DNA of 64,000 bases from Paragyromitra xinjiangensis (lineage: Eukaryota; Ascomycota; Pezizomycetes; Pezizales; Discinaceae), in NCBI GenBank assembly GCA_038503065.1, contig JBCAMK010000003.1, forward strand, positions 1,984,001-2,048,000, in the 5' to 3' direction. Position 1 is the stretch's first letter. Each line of letters begins with the position of its first letter. Shown piece after piece: positions 11,749-25,507 of the stretch. The notes below the pieces were generated by a model. It had not been told where the DNA came from, did not search any database, and worked only from the letters and a program-made list of their open reading frames with translations. The position numbers and the translations under genes were made by a program.

Positions 11749-14700
11749 GATGAGGAGACGAAGTAGGTTCTTATAAACACCAGTGCAGGAACTTCAAGGT
11801 CTGTTTCTGGGCCGGATTCTAGCTATGGAACCGCTTGACCCACTCTCTAGACTCCAGGCTTCAAACGGAAAATGATGTTATGCTTAGATTCTAGGTGATT
11901 GAGGCACTGCAATTGGAATAAACCACCTATCAAGCTTAAGTTTGTAAAGCTCAATCTCGTCCGAATATTAGTTTGGTGTACCGATATGCAAAGCCGTTTA
12001 ATTCAGTCAGCGAAATTCATGCACATCTTATACCCGGGTCAGTGAAATCTGAACAGGGTGCATCAAGATGGGTCCTTTGTCTACATTTCCCGTTTTTGCT
12101 TGATACTCGAAAAGACCCCGGGACACTTCTAGAACCAATACCAAGGCCACACACACCCCTTGCTCGTTGATTTCAAGGGCAAAGTATCACCGTAAGATGA
12201 TCGATGGCCTTTGTTCGAACAAATCTTGGTAAAATATCTCTGGCATCCCGTATCTGCTGAGGAGTGAAGACCCATGCTGATGGTAAGCGCTATTCCTCGT
12301 GGGATCGTCAGCAGAGCAGTCGGCTGGATCATCTACCGCCCCCCGAGAAGGAGTATCGATCATTAGAAAGGCAGTATGGTGAACAAGTATTCGGAAATAG
12401 AACCATAAGAATAAGGATTTTAGATGATAGCCAGACATTCTTTGTTGATTCTTAGTGGTTCTAGGTTGTCGCATCTGGTGCCTTACTAACGGGTGACAGA
12501 ACCGCGAATCCTAGTACCTCTCGAGCGCAAAATAGAACCTAGTAGCCAATCAGGACGATTTACAGCTCAGAACATATCAAATTTTCCAATAGCGGTGACG
12601 CCCACTGCGAAGGGGCAGTGTAGGCTGCAATCCGTAGATTAAGGGCCATTCTTAGGCGTTGAGTATGTGCCAATGTCGTCGTGGCCCAGGCTTTTGGTTC
12701 CAGTGGGCACTGTCCCGCTGAGCCTCTTTCGTCAATGCATCAAAAGTGCCCGAAGTCTGCTCTCCACTAAAAAAACGTTTCCCAACCCGTCTGGTCTCAC
12801 CTAATTTCTGTCGATTAAACGTGACACCATGCAGAATTCTATTATCTAAATCTGCATCAAAGTAGATACCGGCAACTTGGCATCACTCTACCAAACTGTC
12901 GGCTCTCGCTTGTGGCTTGAGCCACATGTCAACACTCCGTACCTGATCCACACTTGGTTCGCTAGCTGGAGTACGTCTCAGCTTTTAGGACATGGGCTCG
13001 TCCCTGTTTCTGCTGCCCTGCAATTTCGGATAAGAGGAAAAAGAAAGAGATCGATGCTTATGGAGCGGCGAAGACTCACCTCCGTCCTGACAAAGATCTA
13101 AGTGCGCACCAGGATAAAATTCTCCGCAGACGGTCTGACAGATAGCCGCTTAGAGTGGCAGAGCCCACAAACCATAGTTGTCTAGCTTAATCAAGGCTAT
13201 TGCGAACCAACAAATAAATTTACCGCCCAGCGCTTATTTCTCCAGACTAGAGTAATTGATTTAGCGTATCCTTATCGGTAGCGTTACTACATCCACTGTT
13301 AGCTGGTGAATAGTACATCCTCTATGATGTCAGCAAGCCGCCTTATTACGGGATACAATCACCCACCGCCATTTCGGTCACGGGACCTAGGATTTTATTG
13401 CCACATACGGCAAAGATCTTCAACCGACTGATACATACATGTAGTGGCAACAATATCATTTTTTTGCCATGAGAACTTCAGCTTCAGCTTGCATTGTGAC
13501 AGTTAGCGATAATTTAATCATATTAATTGCCCAAACTCTCAAACCCCAAAATTCAAAAACGGCCTTGAAGTAATGTCAAGGGATGATAAATCTCAAGGCA
13601 TAAGTCCACACAGCTCAAGATGCACTGACAAAGAATCTCATTTCGCACACGTTAGGATTATAACAAATAGGTGAGAGAGATAGTGACAAGTGACTCTCAA
13701 CGTTAGAGCATGCTGGCCTTTCGATGAGTATTCATATTTCGCGTAACGCAAAATAGTGAGAAATGGCCGAATAACCACAAAAACTTGTTTAGAAAAATCG
13801 AAAGACCTGTCCAAGCTCCTTGTAATCCTCAGACATCCTTAATCTCATGTACTGAACTAACTCCTGCAGGGGGGCTACACTGGCTTGCATCTGAGAGACA
13901 AAAAGAGGTGAAATATTTTTTGTGTACATGCCCGATTTATGCCAAACGCTGCCTGCAGCCGCTCAATACCGAATTCCTCACCGCGACTCCGAAAATTTTA
14001 CACCTTGAGTCAGTGGCCCATATATGACTATACGGCCACATCATGCGAAGCAATAAGCTCGCCTTATTCTCCTAATTACAAAACTTCAAGAAGGGCATTA
14101 GTACATCTCAAGATGTTCCACTTGAGTCAATCAGAGACTTCTAAGAGTCATTCTTGGGGTCACGATTAGTCGAGCCGGTTGAGGTTAGTTAATCGCCTCA
14201 AAATATGGTGAGAAGGAAACTGTTTGGCAGATACGAAAGTTGTAGAAACCCATATAAAGGATCCAAGGATTCGCTAGCCCAGGGATGAAGAAATTGGGAT
14301 CGTATCTCTCAGTTTCAAGCTTAGCTTGCATAAAGCGACGTCTATAAAAACAACTACCGTTAGATTCTACGGGACAATTATTCAAAGGTAATAGATTGTT
14401 CTTGCAAAAAAAACTAGAACCAGCATCTTGGCCATAAAACAAGACCTCCCGTGCCCAAAACCATATTTTAGGGGTTTAATACGGCCATTATCGTACCAGT
14501 TGTGAACAGCAGGCGGTCACATGCACACACGATGTTAGAGTTGCCTTCTCAGGTAAGGTTGCCTCGACCCCCCTTTTTTGCCGCTTTACTAGAGAGAGGA
14601 ACTTTGGACGTTCTGTGTGACTACCCGCTGTGCATAATTGATACAGTATGCTTGAAATTGGGTAGAGTTCAAAGATAAGCCTCTCGCTCTGGTTAGGAAA

Positions 14701-17700
14701 ATCTTCAGATACTCCGGCTGAGACTTGTGAAATCTAGAAAAACTCTAGATCTTGTAAGGTATTCTAATTTTTCTAGTTGCAGCAATCAACTTAGATACTA
14801 AAGTCGTCGGCTTGGTTCGTTGTTCTCCTAGGAAGCAAACACGCCGTAGGTTGTTACTAGCTAGCTATAGCTTTGCTTCATGAAACATCAATCGGCTCAT
14901 GTCTGGCTACTTCGTCCAGCCTCTGAAGAGCATAGAAACTCTAACCCCTTGCTAGGCAAATTCTACTTGGTCACCTAATTAAGACCCCGGAGGCTACTCC
15001 GTAAGTTTTAAAATACGATCCAACGGATTTCTCCGTTAACGTAGTGGAATATATAGCTTTCACTAAACGTAATTAAGAAGTAGCCATGCGCTCCCTATCA
15101 CTTGCTTCTACAAGCGCCGTCAGGATACAATTCGGCTGTCGGGAAGCGGCCAAGCGATGTCCTACAAACTAAGCCACCAAGGGAGCAATTGCATTTACAG
15201 TTTAGGGCTAGTATGTGACTAGTTTTAGGAGATTTCTAGCGAGGTCAACCTGGCCTTGGGCGTATTTAGTAGTGAACCCAGGTTGGGATCTGGTGTCATT
15301 CCTGGGAACGTACCATCTTAATCACGAGTAATCAGATATAATGCCTTGTGGCTGTGCATGCTAAACGGGTTTCTGGGTGCCGATAGTTTTTGACTCATGG
15401 AAAAATGTTCCGTCTGCTGACGACACGTGTTTTGCGTGATCTTCTGCCCGTCGTACTGATGGCATCAGTAGCTTTAGCGTATGTTGGTGTTGCATCTCTT
15501 GCCAATATCATTGGTATGCGCAAGGGCTTGGCAAGGGCAAATAATTGGTTTAGGCTCAGGTGGTATCCCGTTAGATCATCAGTCATGGTACCTATATTGG
15601 CCATAGCCAATTACTAGGAGGGAACGTTAATACCGAGAAATCCGATTCCCCCGAGGGTACCTCGAAACGCTTGTAGTATTGTGCCCGAGCTCCAGATTCT
15701 CGTGCTAAGCCCCGGCCAACAATATCATTCTTCCCGGTCAGTAAAGTGAAAGTGCACTTTGAAGAGTGAGACAAATGCGAAAATCGGGGGAATTTGGCAT
15801 CAAAACTCGTTTGACCTCGTGGATCGTAACACACAACGGTGCCCTAGCATAGATCTAGTGTTAATTATAAAACCGTAACGAATTGCATCGCGGTCAAAGT
15901 GCAACACTGTATCATGCTGCACAGATTGTCGGCAAGATATCTGATAAAGCGAAAAGTGCACGGTAAAGTGGTGTGTCGGGCAGAACGAGGGGTGGTGTGG
16001 GGTCGTAAGCAGCCACCTATATTTTGGTAGCTTGTTGAGCCTCACCCTTCGGCCTGCTCCGCCCCATCTTATCCTGGGAGGAATTTTGACGCTTCAAACC
16101 AAGAAAATATGCGTGTTCGACTCCCAAAAACCAAGATCAAGTGCATTCTCGATACTTCGCCCTCTATGCGAGGTCGATAATTAGTGCGCTAAAGCGGACA
16201 TCGTAAGTTGAGTTGAAACAATAACTTTATGATGATGCACTGAATCTTCGTGTCTCAAACTCTCTAGAATCCCGTATAAAAGAGGCGTCTAGATTAATGA
16301 GGGAGGGCACCAGGAACGCAGATCGCAGAAATCTTAGAACCCATGAATAGAGTTGATGTGGGTTAGGTGAGCTATGCCGCCCCTAAAGTTGACGAGGCGG
16401 TGAACCACCCCACATTTCGCCTTCTTCCCTATAAAGCACTTTGCCACAGCCCTATCGCTAAACAATCCGAAACTTTAGGGGTTTCAGGCGCCATAATAGT
16501 ATAGCTAATAGGATCTATATGGAAATCCCTCCCTATCAGGGTTAAACCTAAGTCGCGGCGTAGCTTGGTGTAAAGATAATTGGAAGGTTCTTGGACATAT
16601 GATAGCCATACCTGGAAACAAATTATTAGAGGTTAATAGTCTAATCTGAGTAGAAATTTCATGAGAACCAAGCCATACATAATGAAAGACGATAACTTTC
16701 TTGGCTGTAAACAACATAGTTTAAGTTACTGAAAAAATTCAGTTTCTTCCCTACTGTATGCAGCTAGTAAAAGGTCCACCAGACGCATCAGAAGGTATAA
16801 GCTGGCGCCCAGATAATAACCATCCTCCTTCCCAGAAAGGTGTTCCTTGGTCAAGCTGCCCAGCCTTGTTTTCTAGGAAAATGTACCATAACTACATACC
16901 CAGGTACTAGGTTACGGGGTAGATGCATGCGGAGCAACCACCTTAGCCTTAATCGTATGATAATCGATAAAGTATCAATAGCCCTCAAGTTTTTATTAGA
17001 ATTCTAAATTATTCTTTGATCTTTTTATACTGCTTAGACAATTTGGTTCCCTAGGCCTGCCTTGTATGGAAGCGTGGATCATTCAGAGTCTAATGATATA
17101 TATCGGTGAGAACCACCAATTGAAATGCGTATTTGAATCGCTTACAGTAGTGTGTGAAGACTTTGTGGCGCATGTTTCTATTATAGCTCAATCTGATGCG
17201 AGAGTTTCATCCCAACCTCATCCTTTACGTGACCCGTGACATTGGTGTGGCGTATCATAACGCTAAGCTCTCTCCGGCGATAATATGTCTTCTCCTGTGA
17301 AGTAGGGCTAGATAAATAGCCCTAGCCCCTAGGAAGATATTTACTAGTAACACGCATCGTTAAAATGATTTCTAATCCCTCCCAAAAACGATGTATTTTG
17401 GGCGTAGGTGAAATATCTTCATATACCTAGGAGTACGCTTTCCGTGCGTGCTGAACGATGTGCTACTACTCCTTACCACACTGGATTAAATAGTAGTCTC
17501 GGAATAGAAGGAGCTCTAAGACCTTCACGGTCAACCACCTGGAATGGGATGAACGCAAGACAACTATTTGGGTGCGTGTAAACAAACTTTGGTAGCGGAA
17601 AGCTTGTTAAGAGTGAGGCCTAGAACCGTCATACAAAATGACTGTTGATGAGGGTATTCTCAGTGGTCAGGCCCTTTACTAGCTAGTCTCTACTTAAATG

Positions 17701-18244
17701 ATAAATCTGTTAGATGCTCTTTTTAGGGTCAGAGGCACTCTGCAGAAGTTGTCAGGTACCTAGTACCTATAATGGCTCAAGATTATTAGTGTCCTAATTG
17801 GAAGTTCCTGCACGATAGTGCGATAGCTCACATTCAACTTTCGCTCGTGGTGGGCCCGAAACCCCGGTATGTATTTGTTTTTACTTTTGTTCTTATTTAC
17901 TCGGATGTCAACCAATTGTTACACCAACGGCGTGGATTCAGTCCTCGAGGCAGCCTTTGTGTAACGCGCGACGTGGGCAAAGTGCACAGCCTTCTTCTAA
18001 GCCGCACCAATGGACAATCGCCCGCGCACCCCCGCACACTAGGCCCGCCACCATTCGCTTTTCTTTGAGCCTGGTACCAATCACCGTGATGGCACTCAGC
18101 CTTTCTGGCCGTGATTGCAACACTGCGACTTAAAGCCTAGTTATTGCTACCAACTACTTATCAATCCGAGGATTCTAAAATTTTCCACTCTTACCGTAAC
18201 TTCACCATTTACTATCCTATTTATGCCAGACTAAACCGCCGAAA
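11749..18244. other. Gene-poor stretch of 6.5 kb
   Basis: No supported gene. ORFs of 60-85 codons (for example 14185-14442 and 15800-16045 on the minus strand, 15390-15617 on the plus strand) lack recognisable domains and splice partners. I found no transposase or reverse-transcriptase motif and no tRNA or rRNA. It may be degenerate intergenic or decayed repeat DNA. Confidence 0.55.
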
Positions 18245-19683
18245 ATGAACAGAATACGGGGTAGTATTCATGCTTTATTGTCGCGTTGTTCTAAGAAGGA
18301 TTTGAGATCCGAGGCTGCGGCGGCGAAACGAGAGGAACAGAGTCACACTACTCCCCAGCCTCCGAAAAGAAAGACCTCCACGACGAACGCTGGATTCAAC
18401 GTTTTTCAGGCTCGAATTTACACCAAAGGAGAAAGAAACAACTACCATTACAGCCCGATTCCAGTAGCAAAGCTTCCTACCTTTCAAATCGACCCCCCAG
18501 ACGATATTCCTTTCCAGCTTAGTGTTGCGGAAGAGCAACACCAAGACCTTTATGTTGTAACTCCTCCTCCTTCACCTACTGAAGGCAAATTTTGGAAGCC
18601 ACCCCTTACGATAGATACCAAGCAAGTGGTGCTTTTGGGAAGCACTCCTCCATCACCTCCTAGTTCGCTCGGATCGATATCACCTGATGAATACAAATAT
18701 GAATATCAATCACCCACACGCGCACCACCTTCACCTCCAACAACTCCCCAGTTATCGACCAATTCACCTTTTATTAATGCCTCTGATGACATCCTGATCC
18801 ATATATTTTCCTACCTTGATTCTCCATCTTCCATGGAAGCATTATCTCTCGCCCACCCCCGATTCTATACGGTACTTGCTCCGAATAAACTCTTCATCTT
18901 TCGCGCAGTAGTCAAAAACACATCTACTTCAGCATCTTACCTTGTTGAGCTTCTGAAACCCAGCGGGGCTTACACAGCCAAATCATATTCCGAAAGCTAT
19001 GCTTTTAGCCTCGAAGTCGTGCACACGATTAAAACTCTCATTCAGTCACGATGTCGTTTTTTTCTAACATCGGGGAAAATGGATTTCCTCAACGACGGGG
19101 CAGAAAAAGCTTTTGACGATGCACTTTACAATATTTGGACTTTTTGCCTGCTATTTCGGGACCGAGCGGACGATGTTGAAACGCAGATGAGATGGCTGCG
19201 GAAATTTGGACCAAAAGAGCTGTTAGATATACTTGAGATATGGCAATGTCTCGGTGTATTGCTGCGACCACTTGCTGAGTGCCCGAAACTTGCTTTGAAG
19301 CATGGTATCATCAAGAGCCGACCTCCGACAAGCAATAATTCGAAAGTTATAATAGAACTAGGTAAGAAGCTCCATTTATTTGAATTTCGTGATATTGGGG
19401 CTTATTTTTTGGGAATATAGAGGAATGGATTTCGTATGTTCAAACACGAGGCTTGGACACTTTACTGCCTATTGTTCAATGGGCTGAGGAACAACATACT
19501 CAAAGATATACCATTGTTACCGGCAAAGAACTTCATAAATGGGAGAGGCAGCAGAAAACTCCCTATTCTCTTTTCTTGAAGGGCGCGGCGAGCAAGGTGT
19601 ATCGAAAACTCTCATTGGCCGGGCAATCTCAGCACGTGGCAAGCTCACCTACGGAGAGTTGGGGCCCGACAACCGATTTCTAG
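18245..19683 (+). CDS. F-box domain protein, 459 aa
   Basis: Two exons, 18245-19361 and 19421-19683, are joined through a GTAAGA donor so that IIEL continues into EEWISYVQTRG. Residues 1-170 are basic then Pro/Ser-rich and probably disordered, with repeated SPPS/PPSPT motifs (TPPPSPTEGKF, STPPSPPSSLG). An F-box-like motif lies at about 177-212 (NASDDILIHIFSYLDS...ALSLAHPRFYTVL). The rest is helical with aromatic-rich segments. F-box proteins recruit substrates to SCF ubiquitin ligases (family knowledge); the substrate here cannot be inferred. Without the intron the first ORF would stop at 19420, so the second exon is a prediction supported by phase and composition. Confidence 0.82.
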
Positions 19684-20285
19684 TGTATCTATCTTTTTTT
19701 GCAGATCTCTTTTTTCCTACTTGTATTTTCTTCTCCACGGTTTAGGAGTCCTTCTTTTATGTATATTCTTGGGGGTTCTGGTGGTTTGGCGTTAACGGAG
19801 GCTGCGGCCTAAACACTTTCATTTGTAAATGAGAAACCTTTCATTTTTCTGTAGCATAGTCGATCGCTCTTGTTCTTATTACGTATGCTTACTGATAAGC
19901 TCAGTGAAAACAAATCATTTTTTCCCAAAACCTGGATCGATGGAATTCACGTGATCGGTCAATGTGAACGCTGGTTCCTGTCGGCGTCGTACAACTGTAC
20001 ATACCCCAAAAACAAACCACTTTCAGAGAACCCACGATAGGTAGTTTAGCGTGCGCAGGAAAAGCAAATAAGCCACTTATCAGGTTTATACACTTCGAGA
20101 TAGTCGTTTGGGATCATCGGACGGAGCTAGATGAAATCTTGCGCCATTTATTCTAGTCTAGCCTATGGGGGTAAAACGAATCAAGCTGAGCTGTTTTAAA
20201 CCAATAGAAGCCCTATGGCGAATTTAAACAATGGTTTGTTGTCATAACGAAGCATCAACCGAGTCCATCTTCTCTCTACTACCTC
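19684..20285. other. Intergenic, convergent gene ends
   Basis: It lies between the 3' ends of the F-box gene (+) and the unknown gene (-). Nothing notable was seen. Confidence 0.5.
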
Positions 20286-21225
20286 TCATTCCCGCCCATC
20301 ACTCAGGGGAAACACGGCATCGCTTCCTATCCTACCATTATCCCGCTCTAGCTTCTTCATCACAGCAAGTGCTAGCTCCTGCGAGACTGTGAGGCCTGGC
20401 GTATCTCGGGGTTTCTCAGGGAAATAAGTTTGCAAGAGCTCTTGAAGCTCTATTGGTGACTTCTCTGATTTTGCCACTTCCTCATCCCCTAGGGGGCCAT
20501 GGTTCTTGAGATTCTCCGATACCAATGTGCTATATCTCTTCAGCTGGCCTTCTTGAGTAACAAGCATTGGCAGAGATAGTACATTATGCAAAGCAGTAAA
20601 ATTCGAATCTTGATTAACTGGTATTTTCGCACTGACAAGATTCCATCTGGGCCGAAACACCCATATCAGCACTGGAACCAGCACCTGAACGAAAAACAAC
20701 CCAGAAGTCATTGTCTTACTGATAGGGCTTCACCCCTGCCAAAGCTACCTCCAACTCCTTTCTCAAAATCGCCAAATTCAAGATTCTCCCACCTGGAGAT
20801 TGATGATCTTCCAAGCTAATCCAAATAGGATCCAACTCTTCCACCCTCCCCCTATCCACACCACCCTGATACTGCAACACATAGTTATGTAGCCTTGCAG
20901 CTACCCGTAACTCATCCAGAACATCGTCGAGCCCCTCGATAGCTTGACTTAGCGGTATTTCGTACTCGCTCCACCACCGCACATCTTGATGTTTCTCCTC
21001 ACGTTGTTTCTTCCTTTGACGCAGGTCCCGTGATTCCCTATCAAGCTTAACTTGCAGACTTCCACAACGCGCAAATATTCTTCGTTGGGTCGGAGAGCTC
21101 CGAGATGATGGTACTTCTAGGACCTCCTTTTGGTCCCAGAAGTTGGGTGGGGCTTGGTCATGTGCTCCGAGTAAATAGAGTGTTGAGTGGTAACACTTTT
21201 GGGTTTCTGTACTAGTATCATCCAT
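20286..21225 (-). CDS. Hypothetical charged helical protein, 283 aa
   Basis: Two exons, 21225..20720 and 20631..20286, are joined through GTAAGA / TCAG in phase 2, so that VKPYH continues into AKIPVNQDSNF. The first exon has a strongly charged segment likely to form a coiled coil (LDRESRDLRQRKKQREEKHQ, about residues 57-76), then WWSEYEIPLSQAIEGLDDVL. The second exon carries LSLPMLVTQEGQLKRYSTL and ends in a helical segment (SQELALAVMKKLERDNGR). No signal peptide or membrane helix. I do not recognise the family. A cytosolic or nuclear structural/complex subunit is possible but is only a guess. Confidence 0.68.
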
Positions 21226-23455
21226 GGAGTGTGCTCTTAGCGTCAGTAGATAGTGCGCGCTTAGTGTTCAATATATTTATCGGCGTTCTCTTAGCTCTGT
21301 TGCAAGTGGTGTTCTAGACGGTATGAATAGGTACCTATCAATAAAGAAGGAGAACCAAGCGTATCCTAGCTTTTGCCTATTCTATAAAAAATAAATTTCT
21401 ATGACAACAATAGGAACCAGAAACAATATTAAAAAGTACCTCGCTCTCTAGGTTAGTTGTCGTTGTTCTATGGCTTGATGAAACCTTAGCATAGTATTCC
21501 AGCAACGTCACGTGATATCAAATCCATAACCATTGTCAATGATTTTTTGGGTTCCCTTGTAGTTGCAGGGCTGTGTAGATACGTATATTTAGTGACATGC
21601 CCCTATTGACGCCCATTCGCTTTGCTTCAGCTTTTAGGCGAAATATTGGCTCAACCCGCGGGATAGCTATTTCAGATTCGCTAAATTTGCTCGAGTCTAG
21701 GTTGGCCTGGAGTACTACAGAGGAGTGGCGAATGAAGCGTGAGCTACCTGAAACAATTCCGGTATCCATAGCTATAGGGTTGAGGGACTATGCATCGGGA
21801 AGACGGGTATACCTATTTGGTCGGAGAATATACCCGCCATAACATGAGGAAGCGAGAGCGAGTCGCCTAATAAAGGAGCAACGCCACAAAACTAGATGTA
21901 TTAAGGCAACTATGGTTTGTGTTTGGTAGCCAATAAAGAGATGTAATCTCTAAAGAGGGATGCACAAAGAAGCTGAAGAAAAGTCACGGGATATGCAACA
22001 ACGGAAGTTTAAATCTGTGAGTTAGGCAATGAAACTTCAAAAGGCTAAATTGCCAATGCCACAATGTCACTGTAACCAGAAACCCTTTTTTTATGTATCA
22101 TGCCAGTAAACATGTACCAGTCCCCGTGGTAACTCGAAATATTTATAAATACATGTATATTTGTCAATCCCCTAAGGCTACTCTGTTATCTCTCAAACTA
22201 CGAGCTAAGCCCGAGAAAGCCTTATAGAATCCAAGGCAGCGCGGCCAAATTAAACATTCAAGACCCAATCTCAAGTCAGAGCTTCCCTCGCACAAACCAT
22301 TGAGTCTTCACCGCTTACCTGAACCGCAACCTAGCAGAAAAAATTCTGGATTCGCCCTGAATATTGTTACGGGGTCTCCAAATCCTCCATCTCCGACGCT
22401 AGTGTGACTGTCTATTTATTTGACTATAACTTTCCTGAAACACGGGGTGTGTGGAACCTCTGTAACGATCTTCGGAGCTCAAGCGGAACCCTTCCCCAAC
22501 TTGTTTATAGCTCAGCTGATTTTGTGAGATGCTGCGAGTTGCGGGCGCATTTTCACTACACCAGGCTCCTACTGTCTCAGAGAGCATCGTCGAGCTCACA
22601 TTATAGTCTGAGAGATGGAGTAATTGTGATATGTGATGGGGTTCACTTCATAGCTAGGAAGCTATTATGGTGACAGTATATACGTGCTTGACAGTTGCGC
22701 CTCCCAATTGGCCCAATGGATAGTCTGACTGATATAACTGCACTTAAAATTACTTCTATGTAATTTTTACGAGCGGATCAGAGTTGATCTGTACCAGGGC
22801 AATTGGGATCCCAGCGTGAGTGTTCACTGGGACACTTTATAAACACTACCCAACCAGCGCAGTTTACGAGAAGCCGCTCTTTTGGCCTGAAACATGTTTT
22901 CTGTCAAAATAACAGTCACTCAGCAAGGCGTAGAGGCATATCAGCTCGATTTTTCAAAACTCGGGACAGTTTTGTGGGCTATAGTGTGTGACACGAGATC
23001 GAGAGGCAATAAGCGAGTGATAGAGGATGACTCGGCATGATGATCCTTGGCTTTCAAGTCGTGATTCTGCTTTTACTGGGAGAAACAGGGTCCTTAATAG
23101 TATTCAAATCGGAGAGAATGCCGGCAGATAGGTATAGGCCCACTAGATAGATACGGAGGTATACTCAAATTCATGTGCATGCGTCGAGTTTCTCCGAGCG
23201 GCTACATCACGCTAGGGTTATTACGGCTCGCCGATGGTCGTTGCTTACTCGCCACGCGAGCGATAAGTACCTTCCCGAAGTATCTACGAAACGAACATCC
23301 AGTTTCTTCGGATCGTTACAAATGACGGGTAGTTTCAATTGGAAAAATTCTAGTGCTTATACTGACTAAATAGCATTGTGCGTGCTTCAGCCTTATCGCT
23401 AATAATGAATGCATACTGCATGCAGCTCTCGTGATCATAACCCCGGAATGCATGC
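21226..23455. other. Gene-poor stretch
   Basis: No supported gene; the short ORFs (for example 21597-21842 and 22404-22673) have no domain features. No clear repeats were seen. Confidence 0.5.
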
Positions 23456-24480
23456 TCAGATTTGCACATCTTCCATCTGCCCCGCTTTAGCCGCTCCCAC
23501 GCCAGCCTCGCCCGCCTGCCATACGAAACTCGTCCCTAGCGTTGCATCGACTGCGACCTGTCCGACATTGCGCGTTGTTTCGCGAGCGCTTTCCACTAGC
23601 TCTTTCGCTTCCTGTCCATGCTCGTGTTCGGTGATTCTAGAAGCGCTTTCCCCGAGCGTGGAGGTTACGTGTGCAGCGCTAACCACCAAGAAATTAGGAC
23701 ACTAGCTGAGTAGTGCTGCAATGATAGAACATACCTTTTCCCAACACCCGATGCAACAACTACAGTAGCTCCCATAGCCTGGTTCACTGCCTCTCGCGGT
23801 AAACTGTTCTCATGCTCTCCCATCTCTGGGTCCGGGCTTGCGGGTCCGCCCCCGAGTTTCCCACCGATCCATTTCCCAGCTTCGAAGGTTGCGCCACTGA
23901 CAGCGTTGGAGATCTTTCCTGATAGTTCTGCGAGTTTCCCACTCCCTTCTACGGCCCCGTTGGCGACTTTGTGCGTTGTGTTTGAGAATTTTGCCTCCTC
24001 GTATTCCTCTACACCGTCTCTACCCTCAACTCGTGCGTCTGTTTTTGCAGTCCATTTCTCTGCTGTTCGTGCTGCTGCTTCTTTTACTGCCCGTGCCATG
24101 TCGTCTGCGTCGGCGATTAATCCAGCTTTAAGGAATCCATACCCTACTAGTACGCCTTCGAATTCTGTAGCTGCTTTGGATGTCTCTGTGGTTTCGTCAT
24201 CTGCCGAGGGTGGGAGTTTGACTTCGACGAAGCCAGTTTCGGTTTCTGAGAGGGGGAAGGTGAAGAGGTAGGTCAAGGAGTTGCTGGTTCCCACGATAGA
24301 GGACTCGGAGAGAGGGATGGTGAGGCTGTCGATGTTCAAGAGGAGCTTGGTATTGGGAGTGGAGGGGAGTGGGAGGGTTAAGGTTAGAGTGCCGGATTTC
24401 AGGAGTATTCGTTCTGGGCCGACGAGCTGGGCGGCGGTGACGTTGGGGATTTGGACTAGTGGTGGTGAGAGGGAAGACAT
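23456..24480 (-). CDS. Senescence/spartin-type domain protein, 322 aa
   Basis: Two exons, 24480..23735 and 23678..23456, are joined in phase 2 so that ASGVGK continues into SAAHVTSTLGES. The N-terminal half is beta-rich (LLKSGTLTLTLPLPS, SLTYLFTFPLSETETGFVEV). The C-terminal half is Gly/Ala-rich and amphipathic (VANGAVEGSGKLAELSGK, AGKWIGGKLGGG, NQAMGATVVVASGVGK). This layout matches the plant senescence-associated ERD7/spartin C-terminal domain family, which associates with lipid droplets and membranes (family knowledge). The usual fungal form has similar length. The assignment rests on pattern recognition, not a search. The repeat patch at 24613-25040 lies directly upstream and probably overlaps the promoter. 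Confidence 0.72.
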
Positions 24481-24612
24481 GGTAGATAGTGGTTTTGGTG
24501 GAAATAGTTCTGGTTTGATTTATGGAGATGAGGTTTTTTTTCTCTAAGGAGTTATCTATAGATAGTGGATTGCTGTGGGCTGGTTGGTGTATAGTTCCTG
24601 CTTCCCTGTTAT

Positions 24613-25040
24613 TCTTGGCAACGGCTAGTGATGTCATCCCGCATGTCACTGTGGCGGCACACTCCCGCGGGGACTAGCCAATACAGACCGTTGCCAAGAG
24701 GAGGCGTCTGGGATACTATACCAATTAAAGAGAAACGTATACAGATCGGGGGTCTTTTCTCTGTGAACGGACTCCAACAGCCTCAGCTGAGCCGTCCCTC
24801 TCCCTCCTGTTGCGTTATTTCGGTGCTATAAACCACCCTAGAGAGGTATAGTACAGAAAGCCACCCTCTTGGCAACGGTCTGTATTTGCCCAGTCCCTAC
24901 GGTAATTAAAGGGAAACGCATACAGATTGGGGAGTCTTTTCTCCGTCCCTCTCTCTCTTGTTGCGTTATTTTGGTGTTATAAGTTACGGAAAACCACGCT
25001 CTTGGCAATGATCTATTCGCCAGTCGACGTCCCTTATAGC
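24613..25040. repeat. Nested inverted and direct repeats upstream of the senescence-domain gene
   Basis: A 21-bp perfect inverted repeat links 24680-24700 (starts AATACAGACCG) to 24866-24886, with weaker pairing beyond it (GGGACTAGCC against its complement). The CTTGGCAAC core or its complement also occurs near 24613 and, as CTCTTGGCAATG, near 25000. Between them, about 100 bp near 24726-24831 is repeated in shortened form near 24903-24981 (shared TCTTTTCTC and TGTTGCGTTATTT). It looks like a MITE that has been partly duplicated. Confidence 0.65.
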
Positions 25041-25507
25041 TACGGTACTGGCGGCTTGAGTTTTTCACCCAAGTTCCAAAGATCGATATCTAGATCTATG
25101 TAAAACAACCTTAAGCAGCCCCGGCTCTCTCTAGAACAGATCCTTTTATATTCCCACAAATCTGTGGGGTGGGGTTGCTAGCGATTGAAGTCAGGCATAT
25201 AGTTATAACGCAACCAGCTAGCTGTAGCAAGGTTTGCATTCAAGTCTTTGTTTCTTTTTTCTTTTCATTATACTTAGGTTTAGGTTCTGTAAATAGTATG
25301 TCAACCATAATAAACGACTAGTAACTGAAGAATAGAGAAACAATTAGAGTCTAATCACCATCGAAGTCATTGTCTTCGTACAGTTCCATCGCATAATGAA
25401 AATCTATATACATATTCAACATATATTCTGCCTGTGGACTCCACTACCTCTCATGTTTCATGCGAGATCTCTTACAGTCTAATACAATGTGAATGCAGTT
25501 TCATGAT

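Noticed and set aside
14185..14442. 85-aa minus-strand ORF with several Cys and aromatic residues.
   Set aside because: No signal peptide, no splice partner and no recognisable family; chance cannot be excluded.
16060..16130. GTTCGACTCCC resembling a tRNA T-arm.
   Set aside because: The 5-bp stem does not pair and no anticodon arm is visible.
23906..24271. 121-aa plus-strand ORF.
   Set aside because: It is antisense to the senescence-domain gene and Ser-rich only because of the complementary codons.
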